Assembly (NCBI GenBank): GCA_002365595.1
Contig: DFAM01000021.1
Coordinates: 1-46,935 of the forward strand
Source of the DNA: Acinetobacter sp. UBA3106
Lineage (GTDB): Bacteria > Pseudomonadota > Gammaproteobacteria > Pseudomonadales > Moraxellaceae
DNA length: 46,935 bases
Direction: 5' to 3'
In this document: one piece after another, positions 8,418-17,026 of the stretch
Numbering within the stretch: position 1 is the stretch's first letter
Layout of the letters: each line of letters opens with the position of its first letter
Notes under the pieces: model-generated
The model's database searches: none
The model's input: the letters and a program-made list of their open reading frames with translations, nothing else
Told to the model about the DNA's origin: nothing
Translations under genes and position numbers: made by a program

Positions 8418-8917
8418 CATTGTCTCCATGATTGAGGTTTGTATTTGATTTCCAAAAGGATAGCGAATTTTTTGTTATTGCTGAAACAGTATTTTTACAT
8501 TATTGAAATCGGAAAAACCGAATTTACTAATATAAAGCCTACAATTCCACCAAATCTGCTTCTTTATCTATTCAATCATTTAAAAATCATTATTGAATGA
8601 CAAAATATCAGTTTTTCAGCTTGCCTAAGAACATGAAGGTTCAGCGTTTAAAATTCAAGGGCAAAGTATCTTTTAAAGTAAATTTCTTTTTCTGAAACCC
8701 GACTATTGTTGTATTCAGTTAGCGTTAATAAATGAATCATCTGGGTATCTTTGAAGATAAGCGACTGGCTAACTATTGTTATATAAGTCAATTTTAACAA
8801 ATAGGATGACTTTTTTTTTGCTGCTTTAAAGGGATTGTTTACATCAAAGGCTATGAATAAACATTTGCTCATCTTTCTCTTGAGAGCGTTACAGCGTAAA
8901 ATACCCAGTTCAATTTT
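8418..8917. other. Intergenic stretch between ahpC and hrpA
   Basis: About 500 bp of AT-rich DNA between divergent genes. It must hold the promoters of ahpC and hrpA. The only open frame is a weak 74-codon one on the minus strand (8648-8872), listed separately. No repeat or hairpin stands out. Confidence 0.5.
8648..8872 (-). CDS. Doubtful small ORF upstream of ahpC
   Basis: An ATG-started frame of 74 codons reads MSKCLFIAFDVNNPFK and ends FALEF. The only upstream purine stretch is AGAGAAAG, directly before the ATG. Composition is lysine- and leucine-rich without motif, signal or membrane segment. It may be a chance frame in AT-rich promoter DNA; I list it because nothing else fills this gap. 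Confidence 0.2.
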   Translation of the reverse strand: MSKCLFIAFDVNNPFKAAKKKSSYLLKLTYITIVSQSLIFKDTQMIHLLTLTEYNNSRVSEKEIYFKRYFALEF

Positions 8918-11900
8918 TTGTTTTGGGATAAGTTATCTGTGTTAAGTCATTTAAATGTAGATCAATGGGTCATGGCACGTGACCGTCATCGTTTAAATCG
9001 ACTACGCAAAGGTAAAGATGCGAACGAAAAACAGTATCAGGAATTGTTAGAAAAATCGAATCATAAAGTTCGTGAGCGTCTATCCCGTATTCCGAACATC
9101 AAGCTCAATCAAGACCTTCCCGTTACCCAGTATGCCGATAAATTGATTGATGCGATTCAACAGCATCAAGTGATTATTGTGGCCGGTGAAACAGGTTCCG
9201 GTAAAACCACCCAGTTACCGCAAATTGCCATGCTGGCCGGACGCGGTTTAACCGGCATGATTGGTCATACTCAACCGCGACGTTTGGCTGCGCGTAGCGT
9301 GTCGCAGCGAATTGCCGAAGAAGTGGGTGAAAAACTGGGTGAATCGATTGGTTTTAAAATCCGTTTTAATGAACAGGGTTCCCAAGACTCGATTGTTCGT
9401 TTAATGACGGATGGTATTTTGCTGGCTGAACTGGCGAATGACCGTTACTTAACCAAATACGACACCATTATTATTGATGAAGCACATGAGCGTTCACTCA
9501 ATATCGACTTTATCATGGGCTATTTAAAACAGCTCTTGCCACGTCGTAAAGATTTAAAAGTCATCATTACTTCAGCAACCTTAGATGTAAACCGTTTTAG
9601 CAACTACTTTTTTGATGCGCCTATTTTTGAAGTCGAAGGGCGCAGTTTTCCTGTAGAAGTGCGTTATCGCCCTATTTCAGAAATGAGTATTGGCGGTAGT
9701 GATGATGACGAATTTGATGACTTTGAAGAAAACCTGCCGCGTGCAGTGGTTCAGGCGGTAGAAGAATGCTTTGCCGATGCACAGCAAAAAGGCCATCCCG
9801 AACATGCCGATATCCTGATTTTTGCCAGTACCGAACAGGAAATTCGTGAACTGCAGGAAACCCTGCAAAAGCATGGTCCAAGACATACCGAAATTTTGCC
9901 TTTATATGCCCGTTTAGCAATAGCAGAACAGCAAAAGATTTTCAGTCCTGGGGGTAGTGGTCGACGCATTATTATTGCCACCAACGTCGCCGAAACGGCC
10001 TTAACTGTACCTAACATTCGCTATGTAATCGACAGCGGTTTTGCACGTATTTCACGTTATAGCTATCGCTCGCGGGTACAGCGTTTGCCAATTGAAGCCG
10101 TGTCACAAGCAGCCGCCAATCAGCGTAAAGGGCGTTGTGGCCGTATTGCGCCGGGTGTCTGTATTCGTCTGTATAGTGAAGAAGATTTTCAGAGCCGTCC
10201 TGAATTTACCGAGCCTGAAATCAAGCGTACCAACTTGGCCTCGGTCATTTTGCAGATGCAAAGCCTGAATCTGGGCGAGCTGGAAAGTTTCGACTTTATC
10301 GAACCGCCAGATCATCGTTTGGTGAATGATGGCCGCAAACTACTGATTGAACTAGGTGCTTTAAACGAGAAAAATCCCCCTAAAGTTACAGATGAAAAGC
10401 AATCTGTAACTTCTTCCCCCTTTGGAAAAGGGGGAACACAAGGGGGATTAACCAAAATCGGTCAGCAAATGGCGAAGATGCCGATTGACCCACGTTTGGC
10501 CCGTATGATTTTGGGTGGAGCACATTTTGGTGTACTGAATGAAGTGCTGATTATTGTGGCTGCGCTGGCAGTGCAAGACCCACGTGAACGTCCGGCTGAT
10601 AAACAGATGCAAGCGGATCAGAAGCATGCCTTGTTTAAGGAAGGGGAATCTGACTTTCTGTTCTATATCAAGTTATGGGAAACCTTGCAAAATAATCGTG
10701 CGTCGATGAACGAAAATAAACGGCGTAATTTTGCCCGTCAGCATTTTTTAAGCTGGTTACGTTTACGTGAGTGGAAAAAAACTCACGAACAATTGTTTGA
10801 GCTGGCACAAGGCTTAAAGCTTTCTTTTAATGATAAAAAAGCCAGTTATGAAAACCTGCACCGTGCTTTACTGACCGGTTTACTTTCGTTTATTGCCAAC
10901 AAGACTGATGAACGTAATGTATTTATGGCAGTACGCCAGCAAAAAGCACGTATTTTTCCGGCTTCGACCTTGCATAAGACCAATACGCCGTGGGTGATGG
11001 CGTTTGAGATGGTGGAAACCTCTCAGGTATATTTACGTACGCTAGCCAAGATTGAACCGGAATGGATTCTGCTGGCGGCGCGTGATTTGCTCAAGCATCA
11101 CTATTTTGAACCACACTGGTCGAAGAAAGCCGGGGTGGTGAATGCCTATGACCAGATTTCTCTGTTTGGCTTGATTATTGAGCCGAAACGTTTGATGAAC
11201 TATGAAAAAGTCGATCAGACTGCGGCACATGAAATTTTTCTGCGCGATGCCCTAACTACAGGCAATCTCGGTATTATACCGCCATTCTTGAAGCATAACC
11301 TGCTTAAGCTTGAAGAAGTAGAAAGGGTAGAAGATAAGCTGCGTCGTCGCGATCTGGTGGTGGATGAAGAAACCATTTATCAGTTCTATGCCGCAAAAGT
11401 TCCTGAAGAAGTGGCGAGTCGTCGAAGTTTTGAAGATTGGCGTGCCACAGTTGAGCCGCAAAATCCGCGTTATTTGTTCGTTGATGATGATGCGCTGTGG
11501 ATGAATGACCGTCCCACTACGCAGCAATTCCCGGACTATTTACACAATGGTGCATTACGTTTGGCTGCAAGCTACCGTTTTGACCCTAGTCATGATGAAG
11601 ATGGCGCAACGGTTAAAATTCCGGTACAGGCCTTGCCACAGGTGGATGAAAAGATCTGGTCATGGGGCATACCAGGCTGGCGTCAGGATTTGATTGAAGC
11701 CTTATTGAAATCCTTGCCTAAAGATAAACGTCGCAATCTGGTGCCGATTCCTGACACAGCACGTAAATTAATTTCCCGTATTGATGCAGTGAATTTACGT
11801 GAGCACATTTTTAGTTATTTGGCTTTCCAGTTGCGTGGTGAACAAATTACCGAGAAAGACTTTTCTTTAGCGCGTGTAGATCAGTATTTGCTGCCGTTCA

Positions 11901-12859
11901 TTAAAGTGATTGATGAAAAGGGTCGGGTAATTGAAAAAGGCCGTGATTTGGCCGAACTGAAAGCCCGTTGCCGAACTGAAACCCATAGTCCGGTGAAACA
12001 GCTTAAAGGTGAATTTAAAACTTTCCCGGAAAACTTTACTTTTGAAGCCTCGCAAAAAGTGACAGGGGTTGTGGTTAAGCAATATCAGGCTTTGGTTCCA
12101 GGAAAACCTTTTGCAAAGCTCGATACTAAAGATGAATCAGGTGTGGTGATTCAAACCTTTAATGATCAGGCAGAAGCCATTAAGCAGCATCGGGAAGGGG
12201 TGATTCATCTGGTGTATATGCAGTTGGGCGATCTGATCCGTCAGCTGAAAAAACAGATTTCCAAACCCTTGGCTCTGGCCTATTCACCGCTGGGTGATAA
12301 GGCTCAACTGGAGCAAATGTTAGTTTATGCCACACTTCAGATGACAATAAATGAGCTACCTGTCAATGCTGAAGAGTTTCAAAACTTGATTTTAAATGTA
12401 AAAAAATCTTTCCTAACGCATGGTCAAGTGGCATTATCTGTACTCAGTGATATTTATATCCAATGGCAGGATATTCGTCGGAAATTGTTGGTTTTAGACG
12501 ATTCTATCTTTGGGAAAAATATTGATGACATTGAAGATCAGCTTGATTTGATGAGTCTTTCCAACTGTGTGTATGTCAAATCTTCCGATATATGGCAGGA
12601 ATTTCCACGCTATTTAAAGGCATTGGTCTTGCGTTTGGAACGCTTGCCAAATAACCTACAAAGGGACAATTCTGCCATTGATCAAGTTGACCCATGGATG
12701 GAAAAATTGTTTAAGTTTAAAAATGACGCTCGCCTGAAAGATCTGTACTTCATGGTGGAAGAATTCCGTATTTCCCTGTTCTCACAGCCGATGAAAACAA
12801 AAATGCCGGTTTCTCCAACCAGATTGCAAAAAGTATGGAATCAAGTAGGGGTCAGTTAA
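8918..12859 (+). CDS. hrpA: ATP-dependent RNA helicase HrpA (DEAH box)
   Basis: The 1313-residue protein matches the long HrpA type (about 1300 residues in E. coli). Visible helicase motifs are GETGSGKTTQ (motif I), DEAH (II), SATLD (III), and QRKGRCGR (VI), followed by the helicase-associated domain and the long HrpA-specific C-terminal region. HrpA unwinds mRNA-ribosome complexes and helps rescue stalled ribosomes. The start is uncertain: an in-frame stop at 8897 leaves TTG 8918, GTG 8939 or ATG 8972; TTG gives the same N-terminal length before the RDR motif as in E. coli. Residues about 486-511 (10373-10449) are encoded by a palindromic insertion just after the second RecA-like domain. Confidence 0.94.
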   Translation: MFWDKLSVLSHLNVDQWVMARDRHRLNRLRKGKDANEKQYQELLEKSNHKVRERLSRIPNIKLNQDLPVTQYADKLIDAIQQHQVIIVAGETGSGKTTQLPQIAMLAGRGLTGMIGHTQPRRLAARSVSQRIAEEVGEKLGESIGFKIRFNEQGSQDSIVRLMTDGILLAELANDRYLTKYDTIIIDEAHERSLNIDFIMGYLKQLLPRRKDLKVIITSATLDVNRFSNYFFDAPIFEVEGRSFPVEVRYRPISEMSIGGSDDDEFDDFEENLPRAVVQAVEECFADAQQKGHPEHADILIFASTEQEIRELQETLQKHGPRHTEILPLYARLAIAEQQKIFSPGGSGRRIIIATNVAETALTVPNIRYVIDSGFARISRYSYRSRVQRLPIEAVSQAAANQRKGRCGRIAPGVCIRLYSEEDFQSRPEFTEPEIKRTNLASVILQMQSLNLGELESFDFIEPPDHRLVNDGRKLLIELGALNEKNPPKVTDEKQSVTSSPFGKGGTQGGLTKIGQQMAKMPIDPRLARMILGGAHFGVLNEVLIIVAALAVQDPRERPADKQMQADQKHALFKEGESDFLFYIKLWETLQNNRASMNENKRRNFARQHFLSWLRLREWKKTHEQLFELAQGLKLSFNDKKASYENLHRALLTGLLSFIANKTDERNVFMAVRQQKARIFPASTLHKTNTPWVMAFEMVETSQVYLRTLAKIEPEWILLAARDLLKHHYFEPHWSKKAGVVNAYDQISLFGLIIEPKRLMNYEKVDQTAAHEIFLRDALTTGNLGIIPPFLKHNLLKLEEVERVEDKLRRRDLVVDEETIYQFYAAKVPEEVASRRSFEDWRATVEPQNPRYLFVDDDALWMNDRPTTQQFPDYLHNGALRLAASYRFDPSHDEDGATVKIPVQALPQVDEKIWSWGIPGWRQDLIEALLKSLPKDKRRNLVPIPDTARKLISRIDAVNLREHIFSYLAFQLRGEQITEKDFSLARVDQYLLPFIKVIDEKGRVIEKGRDLAELKARCRTETHSPVKQLKGEFKTFPENFTFEASQKVTGVVVKQYQALVPGKPFAKLDTKDESGVVIQTFNDQAEAIKQHREGVIHLVYMQLGDLIRQLKKQISKPLALAYSPLGDKAQLEQMLVYATLQMTINELPVNAEEFQNLILNVKKSFLTHGQVALSVLSDIYIQWQDIRRKLLVLDDSIFGKNIDDIEDQLDLMSLSNCVYVKSSDIWQEFPRYLKALVLRLERLPNNLQRDNSAIDQVDPWMEKLFKFKNDARLKDLYFMVEEFRISLFSQPMKTKMPVSPTRLQKVWNQVGVS
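10373..10449. repeat. 77-bp palindromic element inserted in frame in hrpA
   Basis: The segment starts AATCCCCC and ends GGGGGATT, an 8-bp terminal inverted repeat. Inside are two further perfect hairpins: GTTACAGAT (10385-10393) with ATCTGTAAC (10402-10410), and TTCCCCCTT (10414-10422) with AAGGGGGAA (10428-10436). It is translated without a stop and encodes a low-complexity stretch rich in P, G, S, T and K. The architecture is that of a small non-autonomous palindromic or MITE-like element. No second copy was seen in the window. Confidence 0.8.
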
Positions 12860-12887
12860 CATAGCGCGAAATTAGCAGGAGTTTTAC

Positions 12888-13997
12888 ATGGGCATTCGTA
12901 TTACCGGTACTGGTCTTTATCACCCAGAAGAAGCCATTAGCAATGAAGAATTAGTGGCAAGTTTAAATGCTTATGTGGAACAGTTTAACCACGACAATGC
13001 TGACAAAATCGCCGCAGGTGAAGTTGAAGCACGTCGCGGTTCCAATGCAGAATTTATTGAAAAAGCATCTGGTGTTAAAAGTCGCTATGTTGCTGAAAAA
13101 TCGGGCATCCTAGATCCAAAACGTTTATATCCACGTTTACGTGAACGCAGCAATGATGAACTTTCTATTCAGGCAGAATGGGGTGTAATTGCGGCTAAAC
13201 AAGCGATGGAAAATGCCGGTGTTACAGCTGAAGATATCGATGTAGTGATTCTTTCATGTTCAAACATCCAGCGTGCTTATCCTGCTGTAGCCATTGAAAT
13301 TCAAACTGCTTTGGGTATTGAAGGTTATGCTTATGACATGAATGTGGCATGTTCTGCTGCAACCTTTGGCTTAAAACAGGCGGCTGATGCGATTAAATGT
13401 GGCGCACGCCGTGTATTATTAGTGAATGTCGAGATTACTTCGGGTCATACCGATTTCCGTTCACGTGATTGTCACTTTATCTTTGGTGATGTTGCTACAG
13501 CATCCATTATTGAAGACACAACCACTAAAACCGGTTTTGAAATTGTAGATACGCATTTGTTTACCCAGTTCTCAAATAACATCCGCAACAACTTCGGTTA
13601 CCTCAACCGTAGTGAAGATGCGGTTGTAGATGACAAACTGTTCCGTCAAGACGGCCGTAAAGTGTTTAAAGAAGTTTGCCCGCTGGTTGCGAAAATCATT
13701 ACCAAGCAACTTGAGAAAAATGAAATTGCACCGACGAATGTAAAACGTTTCTGGTTGCACCAAGCCAATGCCAGCATGAATGACCTGATTTTAAAATTCG
13801 TGGTAGGTAAAGATGCTGACCGTGCACTTGTACCTATTATTTTAGATGAATTTGCCAATACCTCTTCTGCAGGTGTGATCATTGCATTGCACCGCACGGC
13901 ACATGAAGTGAATGATGGCGAGTACGGTGTACTTTGCTCATTCGGTGCGGGTTATTCGGTCGGTTCGATTCTGGTACAAAAACACGTGGTAGCATAA
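12888..13997 (+). CDS. Beta-ketoacyl-ACP synthase III family protein (FabH-like, long form)
   Basis: The 369-residue protein has the thiolase fold and full FabH-type catalytic triad: C155 in NVACSAATFG, H291 in WLHQAN and N324 in FANTSSAG. It is longer than classical FabH (about 317) because of an insertion near residues 30-60. It resembles the Pseudomonas PA3286-type enzyme, which condenses medium-chain acyl-CoA with malonyl-ACP to shunt beta-oxidation products into fatty acid synthesis; that substrate is an inference here. An AGGAG box precedes the ATG, 29 bp after hrpA. The acyltransferase gene begins 11 bp after its stop, suggesting a lipid-related pair. Confidence 0.88.
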   Translation: MGIRITGTGLYHPEEAISNEELVASLNAYVEQFNHDNADKIAAGEVEARRGSNAEFIEKASGVKSRYVAEKSGILDPKRLYPRLRERSNDELSIQAEWGVIAAKQAMENAGVTAEDIDVVILSCSNIQRAYPAVAIEIQTALGIEGYAYDMNVACSAATFGLKQAADAIKCGARRVLLVNVEITSGHTDFRSRDCHFIFGDVATASIIEDTTTKTGFEIVDTHLFTQFSNNIRNNFGYLNRSEDAVVDDKLFRQDGRKVFKEVCPLVAKIITKQLEKNEIAPTNVKRFWLHQANASMNDLILKFVVGKDADRALVPIILDEFANTSSAGVIIALHRTAHEVNDGEYGVLCSFGAGYSVGSILVQKHVVA

Positions 13998-14008
13998 GGA
14001 ATCATCTA

Positions 14009-14767
14009 TTGCAGGTTGAGCATGATGCCAGATGGATCAAACACCTCAGTGTGTTATCCAAACTGTATTTCACCCCAACTTTTTTAGGGGCTGAACATAT
14101 TGATGCATCCAAACCTGCAATGTATGTCGGTAATCATACCCTGTACGGTGTGTTTGACTCACCCATCTTGATTGATTACCTCTACAACTACCATAAAGTG
14201 GCTGTGGTCAGTGTTGCTGATCATGGCCATTTTTATTTGCCGGTTTGGCGAACGCTATTTAAAAAGTTCGGTGCGCTTGACGGTGAAAAAGAATATATCC
14301 GTGCCGCGATGCAGCAAGGTTATTCGATCCTGGTCTTTCCAGGCGGTGGCCGTGAGGTCTTGAAAAGAAAAGGCGAGGCTTATCAGCTCATCTGGAAACA
14401 GCGTTATGGATTTTTGAAACTGGCACAGGAATTTAATTACGACATCGTTCCATTTGCCGCTCTGGGTGGGGATGAAGTCTTTGAAATTGGATTCGATGCA
14501 AATCAGATTATCAAAAGCAAATGGTTTCAAAAGCTGTTAAAAGTACCGCAGCTGGATAAATTACTCCGACATGGCGATGTTATTCCATCCTTACCTAAAA
14601 ATATCATTCCGAAACGTATACCTTTTTATTTTCAATTTATGCCGCGGCAAAATCTAATGAATATTGAAAGTGCTGAACAATTAAGCGATTTTCGCGATCA
14701 GATTCAGCAGCAAATTTATGCGGGATTAGAATATTTAAAACAACAACGTGAAGTTGAAAAAGTTTGA
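14009..14767 (+). CDS. Lysophospholipid/glycerol acyltransferase family protein
   Basis: The 252-residue product belongs to the PlsC-like acyltransferase superfamily. The active-site block is MYVGNHTLYGVFDSP (His and Asp), followed by the glycine-rich substrate segment LVFPGGGREV and PFAALGGDEVFE. I place the start at TTG 14009, with AAGGA 8 bases upstream directly after the FabH-like stop; the frame remains open upstream inside that gene but without a binding site. This subgroup, which lies near plant phytyl-ester and diacylglycerol acyltransferases, may form phospholipid, wax ester or triacylglycerol. The acceptor cannot be told from sequence. Confidence 0.8.
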   Translation: MQVEHDARWIKHLSVLSKLYFTPTFLGAEHIDASKPAMYVGNHTLYGVFDSPILIDYLYNYHKVAVVSVADHGHFYLPVWRTLFKKFGALDGEKEYIRAAMQQGYSILVFPGGGREVLKRKGEAYQLIWKQRYGFLKLAQEFNYDIVPFAALGGDEVFEIGFDANQIIKSKWFQKLLKVPQLDKLLRHGDVIPSLPKNIIPKRIPFYFQFMPRQNLMNIESAEQLSDFRDQIQQQIYAGLEYLKQQREVEKV

Positions 14768-14931
14768 GCCGGCTGAGTTAATTTTTATTTATCTTTTTTT
14801 ATAATTGATTATCAAATCATTAAGTTTGCATGATTGATCAACTAGGTTTGATTAAATTCTCAACTCGGCATACAGTATCTTCACTATATTATTAAATTCA
14901 TCTTAGGATGGTCGTTTAATTTGAGGCGAGT

Positions 14932-16938
14932 ATGGAACAGGATCGTTTAATACCGCAGTATGCATTGATTGCGAAGCAGTTACTCAGAATTTCTGAAAAT
15001 CTCAATGATATTTTGCAAGATCAGCTCAATATTATTGGAGATTTGAATGCGCAAAATATGTTTCGTATTGATCAGGAGCAGCATACTGTACAAGTCGCTA
15101 ATGGAATGTTTCAGTTGCAATTTTATGCACCTGAGTCAGCAGTAAAACATATTTTGCACTGTGATTTTACTTATCAGGGTCAAAAAGCAGAATTACTAGA
15201 AGAATTTATCCTGCATGACCTGTACTTTCTCACCAATGATTTAAAGCCGCAACACTCTCTGTATTTGCGTCAGAAAGCCCAGCAGTTGCGACAGCTCTTG
15301 CTTGATCAGGTCTATTTATGGGTACATGGCGCCGAGCGGGTAAGAGATTATTTGAACAATCTTTCCTTACCTGAAGCTGAAATTATTGATCAGCTGATGA
15401 TCAAGGCTAATATTTATTCCTGTGCTGTTTTGACAGATTATGTGGTGAATAAAAAGGCATTGCCTGAAGCGATTATTCACCTGTTGCAAGAAATTTGTTC
15501 CATTCAAAGGGTCTTGGGAGATGAATTTTTACCCTTGCAGCCTTTAATAGAAGCACTGGATGAATTTTGTTTTAGTGCAGCACAGTATTTGCCTGCAGCC
15601 ATGTACCGCATTATGGCACTTTCATTTGAAGAACGTTTTAACTTGCATGCGTTAATGGAGCATCAGGATGATATCCATTTGCTTTATCGGCATGCCCAAG
15701 AACAACCAGCCTTACTTGGCTTTATACGTTTAATGCGGCGTGAATTGTGGCAGCGTGATGATTTACTTTCAAAACAGAATTTTCTAGACCCGCGGTCGGT
15801 AGTCTGGCAAAAGAAAGTTGCAAAATTGCCCTTGTTTGATTATCCGCGTGCCGCAAACTGGCTGTTTAAACAATCTGCCGAGGTATTGGATTGGCTGAGT
15901 CGCAATATCCAGCAGAGCAGCGTGCGGATTGCAGTCACGGCGCTAAGTTTTATTGATAGCAGTCAGGTTCACCCTCAGGTTATTTTGGCCACTTTACAAT
16001 ACTTTCAGCATTGTTCTGCACGTATGTTTATTCATAGCTGTCACTATTTTGCCATGCAGGAAGCCTGGTTTGAGCATGAACATAATCATACGGTGATACT
16101 TAAAGGTCAGCGCCAGGCGCTGGATGACCACCGTATTGCCATTAGTCCTTCCATTTTATATCTGGATGAATGGATGGAATTGATGCGCAATGTCAGCAAG
16201 GGCAACGAGCAAACAGTCAAAAAAATCTATTTGCGCCTAAGCCGGGTCATGCAGACCTATATGTTATATCTGCACAAAATAACCCAAGAGTTTGGTGATG
16301 ATTTAATGGCGTATATCCGGCCGGAAACCCATCAAAATCGCGAATTTTATACGGTATTGCAGCGCTATAAAATGCAGCTGGACGAGTTTCGGCAAATCTT
16401 TTATCTGCGTGGCCGTAATATCCGGGTATCGGTATTTGATTCCTATGTGCGCGATTATCTGGTTGAGTTTTTTAAGGATAATCAGTCGATATCGAAAAGC
16501 ACCACATGGATCGGGTTTTATCATCAGGCAGCAGATTGGCATAATCACATTCAGAAGCAGGAAATTATCAGTCAGCTAAGGTCAAATTATGCAGCTTCGG
16601 TATGGCAACCCTTAATGCCGGAAAAAATTATGCACTTTTCCTGCTGGAGCTTTGAAGAACTGGCAGACCTGGACCGGATTATTGAAGAATCGCAAAAATG
16701 CCAAAATTGTCTGGCAGCCAGTTATGCACAGCGGATTATTGACAGAGAGTATGTGGCATTCCATATGGCCTCGCAAACCGGCAAGCTGCATATGACTTTA
16801 GGTTGTCATCTGCGAGAAGGTCAACTGATCTATGACCAGCTGGAATATCCGCACAATAGAAAAACCGAATACCTTTTTGTAAATATCGCACTGCAATTTA
16901 TCTCCTGGTTAAACACGGAGTTTGCGCCATTTAAGTGA
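14932..16938 (+). CDS. Large protein of unknown function with a PcfJ-like C-terminal motif
   Basis: The 668-residue protein is predicted cytosolic and mostly helical, rich in Leu, Gln, His and Tyr, with no signal peptide or membrane segment. I do not recognise the first 570 residues. Near the end, C590 and C593 open the segment CLAASYAQRIIDREYVAFHM, followed by a strand pair and QLEYPHNRK. This resembles the C-terminal motif of PcfJ-like proteins (Cys/His, SYxxR, GExxIxxxR, then a QxxxxHN element), proteins of unknown activity found on plasmids and in chromosomes. The gene stands alone between the acyltransferase and a PIF1-like helicase; its upstream 160 bp can hold a promoter. Confidence 0.6.
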   Translation: MEQDRLIPQYALIAKQLLRISENLNDILQDQLNIIGDLNAQNMFRIDQEQHTVQVANGMFQLQFYAPESAVKHILHCDFTYQGQKAELLEEFILHDLYFLTNDLKPQHSLYLRQKAQQLRQLLLDQVYLWVHGAERVRDYLNNLSLPEAEIIDQLMIKANIYSCAVLTDYVVNKKALPEAIIHLLQEICSIQRVLGDEFLPLQPLIEALDEFCFSAAQYLPAAMYRIMALSFEERFNLHALMEHQDDIHLLYRHAQEQPALLGFIRLMRRELWQRDDLLSKQNFLDPRSVVWQKKVAKLPLFDYPRAANWLFKQSAEVLDWLSRNIQQSSVRIAVTALSFIDSSQVHPQVILATLQYFQHCSARMFIHSCHYFAMQEAWFEHEHNHTVILKGQRQALDDHRIAISPSILYLDEWMELMRNVSKGNEQTVKKIYLRLSRVMQTYMLYLHKITQEFGDDLMAYIRPETHQNREFYTVLQRYKMQLDEFRQIFYLRGRNIRVSVFDSYVRDYLVEFFKDNQSISKSTTWIGFYHQAADWHNHIQKQEIISQLRSNYAASVWQPLMPEKIMHFSCWSFEELADLDRIIEESQKCQNCLAASYAQRIIDREYVAFHMASQTGKLHMTLGCHLREGQLIYDQLEYPHNRKTEYLFVNIALQFISWLNTEFAPFK

Positions 16939-17026
16939 CGGTTGATGTCGCTAAACTTTTTTCTAGGCTTAACTTTTGGGAAAAAAATCGGTAGGCTATA
17001 GCCGTTAATTTACGGTTATAGGTCTT

